Assembly: GCA_013002105.1 (NCBI GenBank)
Contig: JABDKS010000918.1
Span: 1-5,443 of the forward strand
Source: Pirellulaceae bacterium
GTDB taxonomy: Bacteria; Planctomycetota; Planctomycetia; Pirellulales; Pirellulaceae
Reading direction: 5' to 3'
DNA: 5,443 nt
A program made the translations under genes and the position numbers. The notes under the pieces are model-generated. The model searched no databases, was not told where the DNA came from, and was given only the letters and a program-made list of their open reading frames with translations. Position 1 is the first letter of the stretch; each line of letters opens with the position of its first letter. Below, piece by piece: positions 1 through 5,443 of the stretch.

Positions 1-3000
1 CCACCACTGGACGTGACCGTGGTTTTGCCGTCCAGGCTCCCGTCGGCGGCTTGTAGGTCGCTCAACTTTTTCAGCAGTGTCATGCCGTCATCGGTCATCC
101 GAGCATTCATCAATGCGGCGGCCGAAAGGGCGATTAAATAGGGATCATCGGATTTCGACGCGACCTGATAGAGTTGCTGCAATTCGCTGCCAAGTTCCGC
201 CGCGCTGCGCTGCGATTGCTGAGCCGCCACGTCGGCTTCGGTGATCGCCCACAGCACATAGGCGTTGACGATTTCCTGTTGAACCGACCAGACGTGCAGG
301 TGGCGCGGGTTTCGATCAAATCCACCCTTGCCGTCGCGTCGTTTCATTAGCCACGCGCGGGTGCGAACGATCATCTCTTGGTTGACCTCCATCACTTGCT
401 GCATGTCGTTAAACTGCATCAGTCCGAATGCCGATAGTGCCTCGTGTCCTGGGTCCTTACCAAACCACTCGTAACCGCGTTGGGTACACTCAAAACTGGT
501 TAGCTTTCCGTAGCCCTTCTCCAGCAACGTCATCGCCCGCCGCGAGACGTCTGGTTTGGCGATGTCATTTTCTTTCATGTACAACAACGCCATCGTGTTG
601 GGATAATTGGTGGCGGAGGTTTGTTCAAAGCAACCGTGCGGTTCACGCAGAATACTTTCGACGCCTGCCATCAAGTCTGCCATCGGCGACGGATAGGCTC
701 GAAAGGTGACCGCGAGTGATCCGGCGACGATGTCGTTGGGAATCGGTAGCAGGATTTCATCTCGCTGGTTCAAAATACCTGCGATCGACTCACGCGTTGG
801 GTAGCCCGCCGGCGCAACATGAATCGTGCGACGAATGCTGTCGGCAAGCTCTTGATTGGCCGAGCCGCCAACGCCCATGACTTCGATAGGAACATCGTGT
901 TCGGCGGAACCGTCGGTCACATCGATCGAGAAATAAGATCGTGTCCGTTCACCGGCGGTCACGCTGGTCGATGCGGAGGCATCATCAGCGATTCGCAGAG
1001 AGGGGCCGACTTTCAAATCGACGTTGACCGAGATGTCGTCGTCGGTAGCATTGATGACCGCAACGGGCAGATCGATTCTGTCACCCGTGGTGACTTCCAG
1101 TGGCAGTTTAGGTTCGATTTGGAATGGGATTCGCGAAACCACGTCCCCACCACCGCTGCCGATACGACCGTCAGTCGTGTGTCCGTCGACGCTGACACGA
1201 AACGTGGTGACCGAATCGGACAAGTCGAATCGAATGGTGGCTTGGCCGGTCGAATCGGTCAGCAAGATCGGTTGCCAGAACAGCGTCTCGGCAAAGTCGG
1301 TTCGGGTTGGCGAATCGGTTTTTGCATGCCGGTGCGCGTACTCGCGAACTGGGAATCGCAATTCGTCCAGCAATTGATCTGCTAACGATTCGGCATCCAG
1401 GCCTCGGGAGGCAAGAAAACGTTGCAGTGCGTCGGGTGACAGCGACTTGCTACCGCTGATGTTATTGCCTTGACGATATTTTCCCGTGGAAATTTCGTCT
1501 CCCTCGTAATCCTCGACCGCTTCATTGGCAAACCGTTTGTTGTCGCCGAATTCTCGGTTACGTGAGTTTTCTTTTGCAATGTCCGGGCCAGTTGGAGGCC
1601 GATCGCCGGTGACATTGGGGTCCGGTTCAGTCGGTCCGGGAGCACCGGCGGCATCGTCAGCGGGAACTTCCATGTCGACTGCCGGCGTGGCGAATTCGGC
1701 GGGCGCATTACCCATCTCCATCGCGTCATTCGCCCTGTGCATCTCTTCCTCGGCGGTCGATGGCGCTTTAGCGGACGATGCATCGCGACTTGCGCTGACC
1801 ACGTAGCCTTCGTTGCTGCCGCCACAACCGTACAGCACCAACGACGCCGATGCGATCAACAACCACATGACCGCGATCGTAGCCGGCTTGTGACGCAGTC
1901 TCAGCAGGACAATCAAGCAAAAGACTCCCAGCAGCAACAGCGACAGCACCCGGGCTTCGTACAAGAATTGATCCCACGCTCGTCCAAGCGAAACGCGATA
2001 CTGAGACCATTGATCGACAAACACGGGCGCGTTGCTGAATTTTGGTTTGGTTTGGGCCGCGGAGGTGCCGTCCATCTCCAACAATCGTACAAGCTGTGCG
2101 CGGAAATCGACGCTCGGTTGATCAGCGGATCCACTGATGAATCGTCGCCAACCTTGCGTGCCGAGCAATAAGTCCAGTGACTCGGCGGCCTCGGTGCCGT
2201 CGCTCAAGTAGAAATTGGCGTGTTCCAAGTCCTCCGGTTTTTCGACCTCGCTGGTTAGCAAAAAGTGCGTTCGCAAGGTGGGTCGCTCGGTCTCGTCCAG
2301 GCTGAGTGCCGCGTCGTCGACGACGGCAACTCCCAGCACCGCAGGCGTTGGCTGATCGTTTTCGTCGGTCACTTGCAATGTCAGTCGCAACGGTTCGCCC
2401 GGCGATCGTTTGAGCGCGGACTCGGGATCGACAATCGCAACGTTCAGTCGACGATTTTCGCGGCGATACACGAGACGCTCGACCAACGGTTGGGCGGGAG
2501 CCAGTTGCGCGTCCAAAATCGTGACGCGAATCACACCTGCGGCATCCTGGCGGATTGGCAAATCGACCAACGTCGTACCCGGCTTGAAATTGATTTTTCG
2601 TTCACCCACCAGTTGTCCACGGCAGACGGCTCGTGCGATTCCAGTGAATGCTTTCTGATTGCGTACCGTGAACGTCAAATTGGCGTCTTGCTCAAAGACT
2701 CCATCGCCGGTATCTAAGACGGGGAGGGCTTTGACGACGGTGGGCAACTTAGGATTGTTGGTGACATCGACGGGCGAAGTGACTTTCAGCGTGTATTTTT
2801 CGCCACGTCGTGGTACGAATTCAAAGCGTCCCATCCCATCGCGTGTTGTCGTGACTTCGGCGACCGCCACGCCGCCCCGCGTCAGGACTTCGCCACTGAT
2901 ATGGATCGGGTCACCCAACGGATTGCGGGCGGAAAAATAGACTCTGTTCTTGAGTCCGTCGACCAGATAGCCGCCTTCGGGATAGAAATCGACGGAGATA

Positions 3001-4418
3001 CGACCGAGTTGAATCGGAATCGTTTTACTTTGCGTTTCCTGTACTCCTCCATCGTCGGTGGCAATCGACAGCCGCCCGATGCCTTCGCTGATATGCTCGG
3101 GCAAAACGAACGAAACGGACAGTGTTCCGGATGCCGACGTGGTCGCGTCACTCTGGTAGATCACTTGTTCGTCAACCACCGCCGTGATCCGCACATCAGC
3201 CCCGGCGACCGGACCACCCTCGGCACGAACGGCCGAAAAATCCGCTTCGACAGTCTCACCGGGGCCGTAGCTACGACGACGAAACTCCAGCTCCTTTTTG
3301 AACCGGGGGACGCGATACACGCGAACTTGAAACTCCTTGACCTCGTCGGGAAAGAAACCATCCATGCTCCTGGCAACCAACTTGTACGGCCCACCCGGTG
3401 CAGTCGATGGCAGCGTGAAGGATCCATTTCCGACACCGCGTTCGGTCACACCCTCGATAAACGCATTGGGGACCAACGCACCGCTGGGATCGATCAATTC
3501 AAAACGAATCGGCACGTCGACATGCGCAGCCAGCGACCGGCGGTTGAGCGTCACACTGCGAAAGTAAACCGTTTCACCCGGCCGATAGACCGGTCGGTCG
3601 ATGTTCACGTAGGTCAGACATCGTGTCGGCTCGAGCGGGATATCGATCGACGTGGCCGCTGCTTCACTGCCCTTGGGCGTCGCCGTCACCCGCATCGTCG
3701 CGCCATCGGGCACAACCACATCGTCGGGCACAGCGATCTCGCACATACCGTTGGCGCTGGTTTCGGTATCGCCGCGAAACAACACGCTGTTGCCAGAGAA
3801 AATCGAAAACGAGATCGTTGCGGGGACCACCGGGAACGCGTTGGACGATCCATCAAGAAGGCTCGTTTTGATTTGAAACTCATTGTCCGCCGTCGCCTCG
3901 TGCGCTATCGCGGCCTGGGCATCCAATTGAACCACCGCATCGGGCCGCGTTGGAATCTGGTCGACGTAGCGCATTCCCAGAACCATAAAACCCAATGACG
4001 CAGCGGTCGCCAACAGTCCCAAAGTACTGACCCAGAAACGACTGGACGCACTGGGACGATGGTTACCGACTGTTGGCAGCGTTCCGTTGTCGTTCGGTTC
4101 TGACTCGATCACACGTCTTTGCAAATTAGCCGCCGCGGAATCGCCCCCAAAATCTGCAGCGGAATCGTCCCCAGAATCGGCAGCGGAATCGATCAGAGTG
4201 TTCGTCTCGCTTGGCGGCGCGATTTCGGGTAGCGGAACTCCTTCCATCTTCGCGGCGCTGGATAGTTTTTCCGCCAACCGCAGGGTCTCCGCCCACGCTG
4301 CCGCGACATCGGGATCGCTTTGGATTCGCTCTCGCACCGCGGACGCTTCGTTATCGTCCAGCAAGTCATAGTGCAGTTCCAAAAGTGTCTGTTTCAAGTC
4401 TTCGTTTGGCATATTCAT
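1..4418 (-). CDS. Alpha-2-macroglobulin family thioester protein with N-terminal anti-sigma-like domain (partial, C-terminus beyond left edge)
   Basis: A single open frame of 1472 complete codons runs off the left edge. Visible order: anti-sigma-like helical domain (about 1-57, no Cys), D/S/A-rich linker, transmembrane helix 129-149 (from W129), MG-type beta domains 150-820 with the MG2 signature VYRPGE (Y278-E282), FYPEGGYLVDG (478-488) and GWRRF (W757), membrane hairpin 824-863, lipobox-like LYGC (C865), acidic Pro-rich linker to about 985, A2M central domain starting near ETLFWQP (W1048), and thioester domain with GCFEQ (1262-1266). In this family a Cys-Gln thioester covalently captures attacking proteases or other nucleophiles. 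The rest of the thioester domain and the C-terminal receptor-binding-like domain should lie off the window. Start at 4418 is chosen for GGAGG six bases upstream and the ATGA overlap with the sigma gene; a second ATG lies two codons later (MNM). Membrane anchoring and coupling to a sigma factor suggest an envelope sensor as well as a trap; that role is inferred. Family assignment is very secure. Confidence 0.95.
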   Translation of the reverse strand, partial: MNMPNEDLKQTLLELHYDLLDDNEASAVRERIQSDPDVAAAWAETLRLAEKLSSAAKMEGVPLPEIAPPSETNTLIDSAADSGDDSAADFGGDSAAANLQRRVIESEPNDNGTLPTVGNHRPSASSRFWVSTLGLLATAASLGFMVLGMRYVDQIPTRPDAVVQLDAQAAIAHEATADNEFQIKTSLLDGSSNAFPVVPATISFSIFSGNSVLFRGDTETSANGMCEIAVPDDVVVPDGATMRVTATPKGSEAAATSIDIPLEPTRCLTYVNIDRPVYRPGETVYFRSVTLNRRSLAAHVDVPIRFELIDPSGALVPNAFIEGVTERGVGNGSFTLPSTAPGGPYKLVARSMDGFFPDEVKEFQVRVYRVPRFKKELEFRRRSYGPGETVEADFSAVRAEGGPVAGADVRITAVVDEQVIYQSDATTSASGTLSVSFVLPEHISEGIGRLSIATDDGGVQETQSKTIPIQLGRISVDFYPEGGYLVDGLKNRVYFSARNPLGDPIHISGEVLTRGGVAVAEVTTTRDGMGRFEFVPRRGEKYTLKVTSPVDVTNNPKLPTVVKALPVLDTGDGVFEQDANLTFTVRNQKAFTGIARAVCRGQLVGERKINFKPGTTLVDLPIRQDAAGVIRVTILDAQLAPAQPLVERLVYRRENRRLNVAIVDPESALKRSPGEPLRLTLQVTDENDQPTPAVLGVAVVDDAALSLDETERPTLRTHFLLTSEVEKPEDLEHANFYLSDGTEAAESLDLLLGTQGWRRFISGSADQPSVDFRAQLVRLLEMDGTSAAQTKPKFSNAPVFVDQWSQYRVSLGRAWDQFLYEARVLSLLLLGVFCLIVLLRLRHKPATIAVMWLLIASASLVLYGCGGSNEGYVVSASRDASSAKAPSTAEEEMHRANDAMEMGNAPAEFATPAVDMEVPADDAAGAPGPTEPDPNVTGDRPPTGPDIAKENSRNREFGDNKRFANEAVEDYEGDEISTGKYRQGNNISGSKSLSPDALQRFLASRGLDAESLADQLLDELRFPVREYAHRHAKTDSPTRTDFAETLFWQPILLTDSTGQATIRFDLSDSVTTFRVSVDGHTTDGRIGSGGGDVVSRIPFQIEPKLPLEVTTGDRIDLPVAVINATDDDISVNVDLKVGPSLRIADDASASTSVTAGERTRSYFSIDVTDGSAEHDVPIEVMGVGGSANQELADSIRRTIHVAPAGYPTRESIAGILNQRDEILLPIPNDIVAGSLAVTFRAYPSPMADLMAGVESILREPHGCFEQTSATNYPNTMALLYMKENDIAKPDVSRRAMTLLEKGYGKLTSFECTQRGYEWFGKDPGHEALSAFGLMQFNDMQQVMEVNQEMIVRTRAWLMKRRDGKGGFDRNPRHLHVWSVQQEIVNAYVLWAITEADVAAQQSQRSAAELGSELQQLYQVASKSDDPYLIALSAAALMNARMTDDGMTLLKKLSDLQAADGSLDGKTTVTSSG
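621..635 (-). other. Thioester motif GCFEQ of the A2M protein (residues 1262-1266)
   Basis: The codons read Gly-Cys-Phe-Glu-Gln, matching the GCxEQ consensus of complement/A2M thioester domains. An internal thioester should form between Cys1263 and Gln1266. The surrounding REPHGCFEQTSATNYPN and the later GYEWFG and GHEALSAFGLMQF have the look of intact bacterial members, so the trap is probably chemically competent. His1373 and His1375 lie 110 and 112 residues after the Cys, near the spacing of the transacylating His in complement C3. Confidence 0.93.
1824..1949 (-). other. Mid-protein membrane hairpin ending in a lipobox-like LYGC (residues 824-865)
   Basis: Two hydrophobic stretches, about 824-839 (VLSLLLLGVFCLIVLL) and 846-863 (ATIAVMWLLIASASLVLY), are joined by the basic loop RLRHK (840-844). 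By the positive-inside rule the loop is cytoplasmic, so both flanking MG/A2M halves lie outside the membrane, in agreement with one earlier transmembrane helix and a cytoplasmic N-terminus. The second stretch, with its basic start and LYGCGG end (C865), looks just like a lipoprotein signal peptide buried inside the protein. Tyr at -2 is less usual for a lipobox. Membrane insertion is well supported; lipidation is inferred. Confidence 0.8.
3972..4034 (-). other. First transmembrane helix of the A2M protein (residues 129-149)
   Basis: Residues 129-149 are uncharged and hydrophobic (WVSTLGLLATAASLGFMVLG, then M), preceded by R127 and followed by R150. It separates the short N-terminal domain from the MG domains and is the single membrane span expected of an anti-sigma factor. 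It is too far from the N-terminus (128 residues) to be an ordinary cleaved signal peptide. Confidence 0.85.
4131..4190 (-). repeat. 24-bp tandem repeat (about 2.5 copies) coding a D-S-A-A-D linker
   Basis: Within the A2M gene, residues 77-96 read DSAADSGD, DSAADFGG, DSAA, i.e. an 8-residue (24-bp) unit starting each time with GATTCCGC. The copies differ at only a few bases, suggesting recent slippage duplication. They lie in the presumed cytoplasmic linker between the anti-sigma-like domain and the first membrane helix, where length changes would be tolerated. Confidence 0.85.
4248..4418 (-). other. Anti-sigma-like N-terminal domain of the A2M protein (residues about 1-57)
   Basis: Residues 1-57 form a predicted all-helical segment with the pattern of anti-sigma factor N-domains: a helix ending LHYDLLDDNEAS (15-26), then AVRERIQSDPDVAAAW (27-42), then a Leu/Ala-rich third helix LRLAEKLSSAAK (46-57). 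Classical zinc-binding anti-sigma domains carry HxxxCxxC. Here there is no cysteine before the first membrane helix, so this would be a zinc-free version. It precedes a transmembrane helix, so it should be cytoplasmic, and the gene follows an ECF sigma gene directly. The assignment rests on pattern plus context, not on an alignment. Confidence 0.65.
4415..4418 (-). promoter_or_regulatory. ATGA stop/start overlap coupling sigma factor and A2M translation
   Basis: The minus strand reads ATGA here: TGA (4417-4415) ends the sigma gene and ATG (4418-4416) begins the A2M gene. Such overlaps commonly give translational coupling, which fits partner proteins made in a fixed ratio, as for sigma/anti-sigma pairs. 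The overlap is seen directly; the coupling is inferred. Confidence 0.9.
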
Positions 4419-4957
4419 GACTGGCCTCCGACGGACTGGCGAAGTTGGCGAATAGCGGCACGCATTCGAGTCTTGACGGTGCCGATCGGCAGCGACGTTG
4501 TCTCGGCGATTTGTTCGTACGTCAGGTCACCGTTTTGGCGCAGGAGAAAGACTTCCTGTTCTTCGGGCCGCAATTTCATCACTGCGTGACGCAGCCTCCG
4601 GATTTCTTCGTCTTGAATCAGACCCGCATCGGGTCCATCGGTGGTGGCTACCATGACTGCGTCCTCGGCAATCGACTCACGTCGACGGTTCCATGCCGTC
4701 TTTCGAGAGTCTCGACCTGTATTAAGAGCGACGCGAAACACCCAGGCCTTGAGATTCTCAACATCTTGAATCTGGTCGCGTTTGCGCCAGCATTTCAAGA
4801 ATGTTTCCTGCAGGGCATCCTTCGCGTCTTCCATGTTTCCGACCAAGTAATACAGCGTCCCCAAGATTTCGCCGCGCGCATCATCAAACAGCGTCTCGAG
4901 CCGTTGGCCAGAGTCCGCCGAATCCTGCACATCGGACTTCGGGGGCGTCATATTCAT
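4415..4957 (-). CDS. ECF-subfamily RNA polymerase sigma factor (RpoE-like, sigma-70 family)
   Basis: A 180-residue protein of normal length for an ECF sigma factor, with only regions 2 and 4. Region 2 spans about residues 24-90 and includes DALQETFLKCW (47-57, the region 2.2 core-binding helix) and NLKAWVFRVALN (68-79). Region 4 spans about 121-175 and includes LRPEEQEVFLLR (129-140) and the helix-turn-helix LTYEQIAETTSLPIGTVKTR (145-164), which reads the -35 element. It would direct RNA polymerase to a small regulon, usually including its own operon, and be held inactive by a partner anti-sigma protein. The next gene begins with an anti-sigma-like domain and overlaps this stop by four bases, so that product is the likely partner. 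No good Shine-Dalgarno precedes ATG 4957 or the alternative ATG 4951 (MNM start), so the start is uncertain by two codons. The nearest in-frame upstream stop is 13 codons away, which limits longer starts. ECF class is certain; the subgroup was not determined. Confidence 0.96.
   Translation of the reverse strand: MNMTPPKSDVQDSADSGQRLETLFDDARGEILGTLYYLVGNMEDAKDALQETFLKCWRKRDQIQDVENLKAWVFRVALNTGRDSRKTAWNRRRESIAEDAVMVATTDGPDAGLIQDEEIRRLRHAVMKLRPEEQEVFLLRQNGDLTYEQIAETTSLPIGTVKTRMRAAIRQLRQSVGGQS
4425..4429 (-). promoter_or_regulatory. Shine-Dalgarno site of the A2M gene
   Basis: The minus strand reads GGAGG six bases before ATG 4418, inside the last codons of the sigma gene. This is a strong ribosome binding site and decides the start. 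The sigma gene itself has no comparable site. Confidence 0.85.
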
Positions 4958-4971
4958 GGGTCTACAGGTAA

Positions 4972-5000
4972 GACGACGTCGCCGCCGGAATGGATTTCAC
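4972..5000 (-). promoter_or_regulatory. Candidate ECF-type promoter of the sigma/A2M unit
   Basis: On the minus strand GTGAAAT (5000-4994) is followed after 15 bases by CGTCGTC (4978-4972), resembling the GAA..-35 and CGTC -10 layout of many ECF promoters, as expected if the sigma factor drives its own operon. A start a few bases downstream would leave almost no leader before ATG 4957, consistent with the absence of a Shine-Dalgarno. This is a weak pattern match only. Confidence 0.25.
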
Positions 5001-5124
5001 GACGATCGAATTTCTTGCCAGATCGATCAGATCCCACTGAATCTAGCAGCGATCGGCATGGTCGCAGTCGGCTGCGAGCCAAAACAAAAGTCACTTTGGC
5101 AACAAACCGGCAATCGCCGCACCC

Positions 5125-5209
5125 CAAAGTAGCCGTCACGCTCCGCCGTGACGAAGCCCGACCGAACGTGCTGCCATCGTCAATTCCCCCGGATCGACCC
5201 ATCCGCAGC
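5125..5209 (+). repeat. 85-bp intergenic direct repeat, copy 1
   Basis: Begins CAAAGTAGCCGTCACG and ends GACCCATCCGCAGC. It matches copy 2 at 79 of 85 positions by hand count; the first 45 bases are identical and all six differences are in the second half. It has the form of a dispersed planctomycete intergenic element; presence elsewhere in the genome cannot be seen from here. Confidence 0.9.
5134..5153. repeat. Inverted repeat (hairpin) in repeat copy 1
   Basis: CGTCACG (5134-5140), loop CTCCGC, CGTGACG (5147-5153): a perfect 7-bp stem with a 6-base loop. On the minus strand it is followed by GCTACTTTG, which has no long T run, so a terminator role is weak. Confidence 0.8.
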
Positions 5210-5327
5210 CCATCGTTCTCCGCGACCAAGCACGCATCTGCTAACACGAGACCCAACCATCAAGACTGGCCTCGGAGAGTCCAGCGACAGTCCCATCGTC
5301 GTTGTACGCTCCGCGAACAATCACAAA

Positions 5328-5412
5328 CAAAGTAGCCGTCACGCTCCGCCGTGACGAAGCCCGACCGAACGTCCTACCATCCTCCATTCCCCCGCATCGA
5401 CCCATCCGCTGC
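5328..5412 (+). repeat. 85-bp intergenic direct repeat, copy 2
   Basis: Second copy in the same orientation, exactly 203 bp to the right of copy 1. No target-site duplication or transposase is visible around either copy. The palindromic left half is perfectly conserved while the right half has drifted, suggesting that the hairpin part is under constraint or homogenised. Confidence 0.9.
5337..5356. repeat. Inverted repeat (hairpin) in repeat copy 2
   Basis: The same perfect 7-bp stem (CGTCACG/CGTGACG) with loop CTCCGC as in copy 1. Identical stem and loop in both copies make it the most conserved part of the repeat. Confidence 0.8.
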
Positions 5413-5443
5413 AAGTCAGATCGCGAAGTCGGCCGCATTGCTG

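Larger units (their letters stand above)
4958..5443. other. Intergenic region upstream of the sigma gene, no convincing gene
   Basis: No frame here shows a recognisable protein. Two minus-strand open frames of 100 and 65 codons exist, but both are built around the 85-bp repeat and share a peptide only because the DNA is repeated. The stretch contains two direct repeats with small palindromes, the probable promoter region of the sigma/A2M unit at its left end, and about 120 bp of unremarkable sequence between the repeats. No tRNA or clear terminator was seen. Confidence 0.7.

Noticed and set aside
819..1385. Plus-strand open frame of 188 codons
   Set aside because: Antisense to the A2M central domain; no domain or ribosome site supports it.
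2901..3998. Plus-strand open frame of 365 codons
   Set aside because: It lies wholly antisense to the MG domains of the A2M gene, is rich in Arg, His and Asp as expected from reading high-GC codons backwards, and has no recognisable domain.
5087..5097. Short palindrome AAAGTCACTTT as an operator
   Set aside because: An isolated 11-base palindrome with no second copy and no regulator gene nearby; chance is likely.
5134..5153. Hairpin as a transcription terminator
   Set aside because: The stem is only 7 bp and no T run follows on either strand; the same hairpin recurs in copy 2 as part of a repeat.
4954..5256. Minus-strand 100-codon frame upstream of the sigma gene, with stop overlapping its start
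   Set aside because: The middle is the intergenic repeat read through, giving the peptide FGRASSRRSVTATL that also appears in the next frame. No domain or ribosome site was seen. The ATGA overlap is the only point in its favour.
4445..5335. Plus-strand open frame of 296 codons
   Set aside because: Antisense to the clear ECF sigma gene and continuing through the repeats; composition is that of a shadow frame with no motif.
5125..5412. CRISPR array
   Set aside because: Only two units, 85 bp long and with 118 bp between them, far from CRISPR geometry, and no cas gene in the window.
5241..5438. Minus-strand 65-codon frame sharing a peptide with the 100-codon frame
   Set aside because: The shared peptide comes from the second DNA repeat copy, not from protein homology; no other coding sign.

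Overview
The window looks like a fragment of a planctomycete chromosome, most likely Pirellulaceae/Rhodopirellula-like. This rests on moderate GC content, a very large multi-domain envelope protein, an ECF sigma factor beside it, and short palindrome-bearing intergenic repeats whose core reads GTAGCCGTCACGCTCCGCC. The taxonomic call is an inference from style, not from a marker gene.

Both convincing genes are on the minus strand and form one transcription unit read right to left. First comes a 180-residue ECF-type RNA polymerase sigma factor (4957 to 4415). Its stop codon overlaps the start of the next gene in an ATGA junction. That next gene is a giant alpha-2-macroglobulin (A2M) family protein starting at 4418 and running off the left edge, so at least 1472 codons are present and the C-terminus is missing. 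I translated this frame by hand from 4418 to base 3 and met no stop or frameshift.

The A2M protein is not a plain secreted macroglobulin. In order it has: a short N-terminal domain resembling the cytoplasmic, sigma-binding part of anti-sigma factors but with no zinc-binding cysteines (about residues 1-57); a D/S/A-rich linker with a 24-bp tandem repeat; a transmembrane helix (about 129-149); a long series of macroglobulin (MG)-type beta domains including the MG2 signature VYRPGE (278-282); a second membrane hairpin in the middle (about 824-863) that ends in a lipobox-like LYGC (Cys865); an acidic, proline-rich linker; the central A2M domain (ETLFWQP around Trp1048); and the thioester domain with an intact GCFEQ (Cys1263-Gln1266). 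The simplest model is a membrane-spanning anti-sigma/macroglobulin fusion that holds the co-encoded sigma factor inside the cell and carries a covalent protein trap outside the membrane. Attack on the trap could then be reported to transcription. This is inference.

The right-hand 486 bases (4958-5443) hold no convincing gene. They contain two 85-bp direct repeats, 79/85 identical and 203 bp apart, each carrying a 7-bp inverted repeat. A weak ECF-like promoter candidate lies just upstream of the sigma gene. All long plus-strand open frames are antisense shadows of the two minus-strand genes.
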